Shown here: piece after piece, positions 10,271 to 18,900 of the stretch | Numbering within the stretch: position 1 is the first letter of the stretch | Layout: each line of letters starts with the position of its first letter | Source: Phallusia fumigata | Lineage: Eukaryota > Chordata > Ascidiacea > Phlebobranchia > Ascidiidae | Length of the DNA stretch: 20,260 bases | Assembly: GCA_008931825.1 (NCBI GenBank) | Contig: QXVZ01030523.1 | Span: forward strand, 1-20,260 | Reading direction: 5' to 3' | Notes under the pieces: model-generated | Told to the model about the DNA's origin: nothing | What the model saw: only the letters and a program-made list of their open reading frames with translations | Database searches by the model: none | Program-made: the position numbers and the translations under genes

Positions 10271-10644
10271 TGTCCAAGTGGGCTTTAAACTGGAATAGGT
10301 TTTAGGCTGGAAAGGCATAAATATGATGTTTCTCTGATATAATGTATCTCAGTTTTTACCATCATATTGTAAAGTCATCAAGCATTTTAGTTGCCCAACT
10401 GGCACTTCGCAGTGTTTTGTAAATACGTGTCGGCATTATATAAGAGCAGTTGCAGCAACTAAAACATTATTGCAAGTGTAATTAGACGCGTTTTACCAAC
10501 AGAAATAGATAAAAAGGGGCCTGGCATGCAGACAAACCTACCTGCCTATTTGCAACCATAATTATGGGCAAGGAGAATAAATCCTATTAAATCCTGAAAC
10601 TTCTGCGTGAGACGCTACAGCTACCAACACACAAGCAAACCTGT
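10271..10644. other. Non-coding stretch downstream of the 10645 candidate stop
   Basis: No gene seen. It would hold the 3' UTR if the exon ending at 10645 is real. Confidence 0.4.
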
Positions 10645-10764
10645 TTAAATAATGTGATCCATGGTAAAATAGGAGGTTTCATATTCTTGCTCATCCTTTG
10701 AACAATTTTTATATTCTTCCTCAAGAAATGTTACATCCTGGACTAAGATTGGCTTTCCAGCAAT
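10645..10764 (-). CDS. Candidate terminal exon of an unassigned gene
   Basis: Acceptor TTAACTTCAG, then 39 residues: IAGKPILVQDVTFLEEEYKN, CSKDEQEYETSYFTMDHII, stop. It is acidic at the C-terminus. A clean acceptor and protein-like composition support it, but no homology is known to me and the splice phase does not fit the candidate at 11480-11593. Confidence 0.4.
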   Translation of the reverse strand: MAGKPILVQDVTFLEEEYKNCSKDEQEYETSYFTMDHII

Positions 10765-11034
10765 CTGAAGTTAAAAAGATTTTAATGATTTTATGACAAC
10801 ATACTGTCACAAATGGTTTTTAAAAGCAACAGGCAATATTAATCAAATATTTCAGCAATAACTCATGCCATCATCTAAGATAAATATCGCGTAATAGTTA
10901 AATATATCAGTTTAAAAAAAATTACGATGACTGCAGTTGTTAGGCGTGGAAACACTGTAATTTGGAAAAGGTTGATTGTATCTCTATCCTTGGTTCAAAG
11001 ATCCAGTAAAATTTTAAACTCTTGATTTTTTGTA

Positions 11035-11270
11035 AAGGGCCATACTGTGATTGTTGGAACAGTAATTCCCCTTACGATGTTGGGTGATGCTGCCTACCCA
11101 ATGCTTCCTTGGTTAATGAGGCCATACACGGGATCAACATTAAACAACGAGCAGAAACATTCTAGCTACCACGATAGCAATGCACGTAATGTAATTGAAA
11201 ATGTATATGTGAAGATGCATAAACTCCAGTGCAGAGGGATGAACAGCTATTGGTACCTGCTGCACATTTA
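11035..11270 (+). pseudogene. PIF/Harbinger transposase (HARBI1-like) fragment
   Basis: The plus-strand frame reads LTMLGDAAYPMLPWLMRPYT, then GSTLNNEQKHSSYHDSNARN, then VIENVYVKMHKLQCRG. This is the DDE nuclease segment of PIF/Harbinger transposases and HARBI1: the second catalytic Asp lies in GDAAYPMLPWLM and the final Glu in ARNVIENV. The first Asp and the N-terminal half are not seen upstream, and family likeness ends after about 75 residues. It is a relic, lying opposite unassigned minus-strand candidate exons. Confidence 0.8.
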
Positions 11271-11479
11271 ACTGATGCTGCGATCGATTCTTCTGTAAGG
11301 TCAACAAATGCTGACTACCTTTTTAAAACTATAAGTTTACCATTTGTTTGTACTACTTTCTGTGCATTGGATGTGTAATAAAATCACAGCAACAATAAAC
11401 ATACTGCCTTAAAATTTTGTATTACTGTTAGGAAATAATTAAAGGAAGAAATCACATAAAGCACAACCATCCTATCTAC

Positions 11480-11593
11480 ATGAGGCAATGGAATCCACAA
11501 TTCTTTCCAAGATCCCTAACATCTGCTGCATTTGTGAACTGGAATGAGCTTCAACTACTTGAAAGTGATCCAGCAGTGCATGAATTGTGATCA
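11480..11593 (-). CDS. Candidate exon of an unassigned gene
   Basis: Acceptor TTTTTAAAAG, then ITIHALLDHFQVVEAHSSSQ, MQQMLGILERIVDSIAS, donor GTAGAT (or reading on to CR and stop). A short amphipathic helix (MQQMLGILERIVDS) is evident. Such a tail occurs in many coiled-coil proteins, including Myb-like proteins of Harbinger elements, but this is not proof. Confidence 0.3.
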
Positions 11594-11839
11594 CTTTTAA
11601 AAATACAAGAACAGTTGAATTTCTGGCAAGTTTTATTTAAACGAGAACAAAAAGTGTTTAAGGTTAAGAAAGCAATTATGACAAGCAAACAACAGACAAA
11701 ACACAATCAAACTATGACTTCTTGCAAATCAAAGTCACCATTTAAAAGTTCTTTAAGGTGACCTTAAAAAAACAAAAATTACATTGTCACATATGTGTAG
11801 TAACCAATAAATCAGATGTTGTTTAAAAATATCAATTAC

Positions 11840-12003
11840 CAGATAAAGAGCTTCCTCGATACTGTGCAATTTGTCTCTCTGTTCTGCTCCTGCTGGTCTT
11901 GTGGATGGTGCAACAATGTTTGAGCTATGTGCTTCATCTGTACCTTGTGACTGGTTGCTGCCCTCATATTCTGTAATAAACTCGAAGTTAAGTGCGACAT
12001 TTT
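11840..12003 (-). CDS. Candidate exon, polar linker-like
   Basis: Acceptor TTAACAG at 12004 (or TTACAG at 11971). The frame reads NVALNFEFITEYEGSNQSQG, TDEAHSSNIVAPSTRPAGAE, QRDKLHSIEEALYL, donor GTAATT. It is Ser/Gln/Glu-rich and probably unstructured. It fits in phase after the exon ending at 12315 if the mini-exon 12237-12270 is skipped. Confidence 0.35.
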
Positions 12004-12314
12004 CTGTTAACTTAAATGCATATGATGGCGCCGAAGAATGTAAACATTTGAAAACATAAATTCAGATTTAATTGAAAGTAGATGCACAATATTTTAAACA
12101 ATATTACTTGTAAACATGGTATTGTTCTAAGTAGTAAATCCATTGGCTCCAATTATGGTTAGTTTAAGCCTTTGGATCAGCAGCCAGATACAAATAAACT
12201 TGCGTTTACTTTGTAATAACCACTTTGAAGACTTACCCACTTTCTTCACATTTGTGCTTTGTGTTAGAATCTGAATGTAAAATTTTGTTGCAGGACTAAG
12301 ATAAGTAAACTTAC

Positions 12315-12470
12315 TTTTCGAAATTGTGACCCTTATCATTTCCATTAGCACTTCAATTAAAACACCCTTGTTTGCCTTCTTATCTGTTTTTTCCATCAAC
12401 TTTACCTCCATTGTGACTGAAATAAATCAGATATTTGCTGCTTTGTCCATCTTTGCTTAGTTTGCTCCAT
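12315..12470 (-). CDS. Candidate exon(s), possibly decayed Myb/SANT-like
   Basis: Two overlapping frames. One from Met at 12470 reads MEQTKQRWTKQQISDLFQSQ and stops at 12402. The other, from acceptor TTATTTCAG, reads MEVKLMEKTDKKANKGVLIE, VLMEMIRVTISK, with a strong GTAAGT donor at 12314. Read together across a frame change they resemble RWT..(I)..L...W...NK.VW..I..EM of Myb/SANT-like DNA-binding domains, a weak likeness. A 34-base mini-exon (12237-12270) may follow. Confidence 0.3.
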
Positions 12471-12669
12471 AGATGCATCAATGACTGAAACTTTCGAATA
12501 GTGTCTATTTTTGTACCCAGTGATTAACCTGTTTTTTTAAATTAACATCAGTGCTAATTCCATCACCTTTACAACAAACAAACACATTAACTATCTTATG
12601 TCATGTACATTTTGCTACTGAGGTCAGTTTTACAAGGCAGGACGTCAGTAGCAGCACATTTCCGCATTT

Positions 12670-12971
12670 TTACGGCAAACAGAGACTTTTATGTTTAACC
12701 ACAGTAAGTTTTCGAACAAACGTTATAGCGTATGTAAGCACCATGACTATCCCAGTGGTTTGCAACATTTTCCGTATTATTTCCGTATTACACAAAGTTT
12801 CATACTTTTCAGCATTCTGTACAGCTTCCTGAAAGACTGCCTGATACTTTTCCACGTGACGTCGGCACACGTCATCTTTGCGCAACTCCCCGCTGCAAAT
12901 TCGACGGAAGTCAGCTTCAAGCTCGGCTCGCAACCCAGGCCTCGACATCTGGTATCCCATCATGTTGTAAC
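12670..12971 (-). CDS. TOP3A: TOP3A exon 13, last recognisable exon
   Basis: Acceptor GTGTAG. Encodes [20 protein letters not shown], then a [20 protein letters not shown] segment, then [17 protein letters not shown], matching the end of the type IA core. Reading on to a TAA at 12670 adds about 40 residues without family likeness, so either the protein ends here or a donor near 12,790 (T then GTAATA) is used. A possible next mini-exon at about 12,550-12,590 (DGISTDVNLKKQ) is weak. No Cys-rich topoisomerase zinc finger was found downstream on this strand. Confidence 0.85.
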
Positions 12972-15900
12972 CTACACAATCGCACAGTGCGTTGTATTTT
13001 AATCGACAGAGCTGTAAAACCCTCTGTTGTGTGCTGTTTTTTAAATTCTTGGATTTGGTTAATGTTAGTACATAGCAGAGGTGGATCAACTACAATTAGT
13101 AATTGAGCTAAATGTAATTAATTACTATGTTTGTTGTAATTGTAATTGTAATTCAATTTTTTGAGTTTGTGTAATTGTAATTTGCTTACACTTTTACCTA
13201 ATTACTCAAATTACTTTTTTTGCAAGATACCTTTGCCACAGATTTTATGCAACATTTTGGAAGCATTTAATTTGTAATAAATTACAATTCTCGGAATAAT
13301 TGTAATTGTAATTCATGTTTTTAGGGACATTGTAATTGTAATGTAATCAACAAATATTTGTCAGAAAATTGTAATTGATCTTAATCAGGTACATAGTAGT
13401 AGTGGGTTTAACAGAGTCAGTGTTCGAATACTCGGTAAACGAGCAAAGCGATTTTTGATGCTCGGTGCTTGGCCGAGCAGTAAACACATTTCTTGGTGCT
13501 CGACCAAAACCTGCCAAACATCTTTAATGGTGACAAAGTATGGAATGGTATAAGTTACGCCGCAAGAATGGAGTTTTTTCCGCACAAAACCAGGACCATA
13601 AAACTGAAAAAAATGGCAAATAATCTATTTTTACGCAAAGTATACAACGAGTATTTACATAAGATAACCTTAGTTGCTTTGGAAAACCACCTTCGACTAG
13701 TCCCATGCCCAATTCACAAGGAGTAAAATGCTGATCGCTTGTTAATCCAACAGACATTCGCTGTTTGATCGTTTCTATGTGTTCCGCGTGGGTGGCATCG
13801 GTGCCTTTTGATTAAAAAAATAACTAATTACAGAAAACAAAGATCTGGTGAATGTGTATCAGCCGGCTGCTATTGTCAAGTCTGACGTTTCTATCACATA
13901 CCGAATACCGATTCCATGTTTGTCCATGAGAGCGATGAGATCGGCTTCTGTGAGCAGCGGGGGAGCGCTGGTCTGACTTGAAGTTTTCCTAATAGATGTC
14001 GGCTCGAACTCGTCACCAACTTCATAAACCGGTATTACCTAAAAATGCATTTTGTAAAATGAAAGCCTGGGATCGAACAAAATAGTTTCTTGCCATCTTA
14101 GATGCAAGCGTCATGACAACGTTTAGATGTTGTACTAAGTCAGACCGTATCTAGGGTTATAACGCTGAAAACAGTCACATATCATGTGGAATAATCGCAA
14201 AGAGTGGTTACGTTTGGAACTGCTCACCTTAGCATTCCACCTGTCGTAAATGTAAACCTCCAAGTAGTTTTTAGCGATAATCATTAGACCCTGGGCTGAA
14301 AACTTTTCACCACCAAGCTCAATTTCAACAGTTGTCTCATGTCCCTGCACAGGTAAAACACATCACAATTAATCATCTGCAACATAACCGTTTTTAAGAC
14401 GGGGTGTTGTTTATTGTAAACAATTATGTTGTTTAAACTAAAAAGATGTTGTTCACCATATTGCCATTCCATATACACTATTACCCCATTTAAAAATGCA
14501 TATATATTCACCATGTCATTTCACATTGAGTCCTATAGTTATTTAGCCTTTATAACATGATTGTTTCTGCAGTAACAAAATGTACAGAACAGAAGCAGAT
14601 ATTTTCATTAAATTTTATGTACACTATATATGTGTAGAAATGACAGAATTGATAAGACAACTAACTATGACCCAACCTATAAACTTTAAAAGGCTAGTAG
14701 GTAAACTACTGGAGCAACAGGGTGAAACACATCAAATATTGTACCACAATGAAATGTTATACAAACTGTCCAAATTTTATCCAATTCGAAGATTGTTAGA
14801 AATTCACCCATTTTAGGGGACTAGTGGGTTAACCACTGGGCTATAATGTAAAACACAGCAATGACTGTTCCACAATAAAATACTCCACAAAACATCTCAA
14901 TTTCATCCAATTTGGACATTGGTTAACAATTTGACCCATTTTGGGGGTAACTGCTGGGGCTGTAGGGTAAAAAACGTTAATTATTGCATCACAGTGACAT
15001 ATTATACAAACCATACAAATTTCATCCGATTCGGAGATTGTTTAAAGATTTGACTCATTTTATGGGGCTGGTGGGGTAACTGCTGGGGCTATGGGGTAAA
15101 ACACATCAACTATTGCACCACAATGACATGTTAAACAAACTGTTCAAATTTCATCCAGTTCGGAGACAGTTTAACAATTTTACCCATTTTAGGGGGCTAG
15201 AAGGGTATCCATTGGGGCTATGAGGTCAAACAAAACTGATGACACAACTCCATGACCATATCTACCAGTCGTTACAGATTCATCCAAATCCCCCAAACAT
15301 TTCATGCCAAAGTGCATAGACAAAGTGCAGGGAAATATTTAATCCTTTTGGGGGCTAGCGGGGTAACCATTGGTGCTATGGAGTCAATCAAAAGGAAGAC
15401 ATACTGCCTTGAACATATCTACCAGCTGTTAAAGTTTCATCCAAATCCATCAAACATTTCATGCCAAAAGTGTGTGGACAAACTGCACAGTAGAAAAAAA
15501 GAAAAAACAAACAGAGTGAAAACAATATGTGTCCCCTTCATGAAGGGGACCCATAATTATTGGAAGTTTTTACAGTATTTACAAAAAAACATATTTACAG
15601 AAAAAATCTAGAAGTTATACCTCTGCGTCACGCTGGCAGCATGCCAAAAAGTGTCTGGTGATAAGGTCGTAAACCTTTGCTTCATTTCCCTGAAATTAAA
15701 ACGTTTGATTAGGTACAGTTCAATTTCCTGTGGTATTTTTAAGAAATACACACGGATAGACTGTTGGTGAATTTAGTTGGGTGGATTGGGGGATGGGCTT
15801 TGTCAGTTTTGTTGCCATTACGTGGGGTCGGCCCCATTTCAAGTAATCTCTGAGCAAATTCTCCCAAGCTGGATGATGAGTTTGCTCCTCAATTAATCGC

Positions 15901-18900
15901 TCCAGGCTGATGTCTTTGGGAAAGATGTTAGTTTCTGTTCGTGGGTAGGTGATGAATCTACATGAGGAGAAATTCGTGTTTTGTTTTGCTGAATAGGACT
16001 GATTAAAACACTTTCCACAAGTTTTCATTCATGCCAAATAGTTAGTAAATTTTGGTTTTGCATTTAACAAATGAACAAATGAGGATCAATTTATAATTTG
16101 GATATGCTTTGCTTCAATCATGTTTTGAAGCTTCTTACCTATACTAACTTTACATTCTCAACCATGTACTACTGTGATCATTTCACATGTAGGGACCAAA
16201 CTTACCCTTGGATGTAGAGTTTTTCTGCAATCTTCATTGTTTCTTTGGCATTAATTCGTAAATTTCTTGAACCTAGTTTTTCTAACTCTATAGTTGCAAG
16301 GGCAACAGGTCTCCATTTGCTTTTAGGACGGCTGGAAACCCCCACCACAGTTGCAGTTGCGATGCTGTCATTCTCTAAATCCTCTTGTCGCTTGGTGTGT
16401 GAGACTAAAACAAAAAGCAACTCAAATCATATCATTGTATATTGGCGTGTTTCAAACATAAATCAGATGAGCATAGCGTCACAGTTTTATCACAATGACT
16501 TTAGCATGGAATATCCTACCTTCTATTTTCCAAAATTGCTCCACCTGAAATTGTTCCCTTGCTTTGTATCTCTCCACAACAAATCCCAATGTTGGAAACT
16601 GACATGGTCCATAGCTAATAAGCTTATCTGCAAGTACATTTGGAAAAACCTTCCGTAAGCGCAGTGTCTGGAACCTTGTAAATGCAGCACCTTAAAAATA
16701 ATAAAAAAAACATCCTTATTATAATGGTGAATATAAATGTCAGAGCATAACTAAGTGACCTGACAGTCCAAGCAAAGCCTCTGTCAGTTAACAACATTGC
16801 AGCAAATATTTTGTACTTTAAGATACCAAACTTGCCAATTCTAAGATCCAGTTCCTGTCTGACATCAACTGCATCACTTACATTTTGGTCTGGAGGAACA
16901 AAATTCAAACAGGCAGACTGAATAGACCTAGAAACAAATAATAGAGTAAATCACCTCTTAAAAACATCTCCAAAACCTTAAACATTCTTGTTGTATAATT
17001 AAGATAATATGTTTGTGCCACATCTTTTATTTGTGATGTAACAACTTTTAAACACATACAAGTTCCTGACACAAATTCAAGTTCAAATATATTAAACTTT
17101 TTTCTGTTAAGCATTTTAATGAAACAGTAATTGCAAAATAAATCCCCGCATATTGATGCAGCCTGTATCACCTGTCAGTAATTTCAGAGAACTTAGCACG
17201 ATGGACTTGTATGTTTGGCTTGATGTTCTGGCAAATGTTGATAATTTCAAATCCAATGTTTTCCCCCTCCCTGTCACAATCAGTCCAAATTGCAAGTGCC
17301 TGACAGGATCTTACTTTCTTTTCAAGAGTTCTCTGTTACAAACAATACTTTATTTCTCGAAACTGCACCTTATAACAATAAAAACACAAAATTTGGGATA
17401 AACATCATTGCAAAAATTAGAAGAGAAAATGTCACCTTTATGTTGTACATGTTCTCTGTGACACATTTCTCAATGTCTGCAGTAAACAGGGATAAGGGTC
17501 GACATGAATGCCTACAGAAGGCAAAAAAATATTAAAAGATCATTTAAAATCACATAGCTGTTTTGATAGTTTGTTTTCTATCCTGAGGGGGAAACACCTG
17601 CATGCGTGATGATCACAATGAGTTCACTGTTAAGCTACCTGCCTTACTGCAGTTTCATTGGATTAATTTATATTTTATTTATTTATGATTTCTTTGAGTT
17701 GGTGACTTCATCAAGCTACTGAGACAGGATTAAAACCCGCAACCTTGTGAGCACAATGCAGTCAATCAAACCACTAGGCCACCTGGGCATGGTTACTAAT
17801 AAATTACCATTTCCGGTAGCTCCCAACAAACTCATAGTGTTGGAGATGTCCTGAGAGTGATGTCATGACCATGTTACAAGTACGTCCCAGCATGTGATAA
17901 TCAAATTCGTAGATTTTGTTGTACTTTGAAAAGCCTTCTCTCTGTGTGGCAAAGTTGCTTCAATATTAGCAAAAGGAATAATAATAGCAATGGTAATACA
18001 CTTTTGTAATGACATTAGTCTATTTTTAACTAAGCTGCAAATCAAAACAATACACATACCCTCAGATTCCCAGTCAACTAACAATATCCATTTAAAAACA
18101 CTTACCCATTGGGAGTGCTGCCCTGACAAGATGGCCGATATCTTTTTGCCGCATCATTTTTTTCAGCAACGTTTAAAACTTTGTAAGACGAAGATTGCCT
18201 GGGCATTCTTGAGAAAACTGTCTTTGCAAGGCTGTAACATACTGTGGTTTTATAATAATTGCATGTGCTGTAATGTGGAATTTTCCGTTGGTTAGATCTG
18301 GTCAATCGCAAACGTCTGATTCAAATTGTTTAGAAACCATTTGTGTTCAAATGGCCCATGTTTAAATCACGTGTTCTAGTTTTAAGTGACCACAACGGTT
18401 GACCCATTTACCACTAACCGTCGATCATTTGTGTGAGTGCCTCGTGGTATCTAGTTCACGCAAACAACGTCCTTTAACGGTTCCTAGTCTGACAATTTGC
18501 AGTCCCCAACATTTGCAAGTGTCTTGAGATTAGCTATGTTGGAATTTTACTGGTCGTTTTGAATCGTGTATATAAGTAGCAAGCCTAGCGCCGAGTCATC
18601 ATTGTATATTCCATTCTTGTGAATCACTACGAATTATTGCATTCTATGCTTTTCCAAAACCCTCCAGCCATACCAGCACCGAGCGTTTTCGTTTGTGGCG
18701 TTCCCGCGGGTGCGAAACGTCGGGAAAACGTTCGTTTCTTGTGTTCAACCCCGACCAAAACCCTCCAAGCATACNGTTAGAAGAGAAAATGTCGCCTTTA
18801 TGTTGTACATGTTCTCTGTGACACATTTCTCAATGTCTGCAGTAAACAGTGACAAGGGGTGACATGAAAGCCTGCAGAAGCCAAAAAAATATTAAAAGAT

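Larger units (their letters stand above)
17417..18654. repeat. Duplicated block, copy 1 (TOP3A exons 1-3 plus LTR part)
   Basis: The 1,238-base block holds exons 3, 2 and 1, an intronic SINE and the first part of an LTR. The same order recurs at 18777-20004 with scattered substitutions and small indels. The copies are separated by 120 unrelated bases and an N at 18775. The single N marks an assembly join, so this is best read as two alleles placed in series, with a true tandem duplication as the alternative. Confidence 0.9.

Noticed and set aside
12691..13002. 103-codon plus-strand frame
   Set aside because: Antisense shadow of TOP3A exon 13.
14735..15250. Regular repeats as a CRISPR array
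   Set aside because: Units are about 125 bases, diverged throughout, without conserved short repeats and unique spacers, in an intron of an animal gene.
15252..15611. 119-codon plus-strand frame
   Set aside because: Runs through R125 tail units; the translation is repetitive ([19 protein letters not shown]) and it lies antisense in a TOP3A intron.
16245..16658. 137-codon plus-strand open frame
   Set aside because: It is the antisense shadow of TOP3A exons 6 and 7 and their intron; the minus strand carries the conserved protein.
16624..16740. Extension of TOP3A exon 5 past ATTG as coding
   Set aside because: The added residues are unlike the family, while a GC donor restores the conserved continuation exactly.
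17700..17790. A genuine tRNA gene
   Set aside because: A and B boxes are present, but the acceptor and anticodon arms do not pair and an A-rich tail follows, so it is a SINE.
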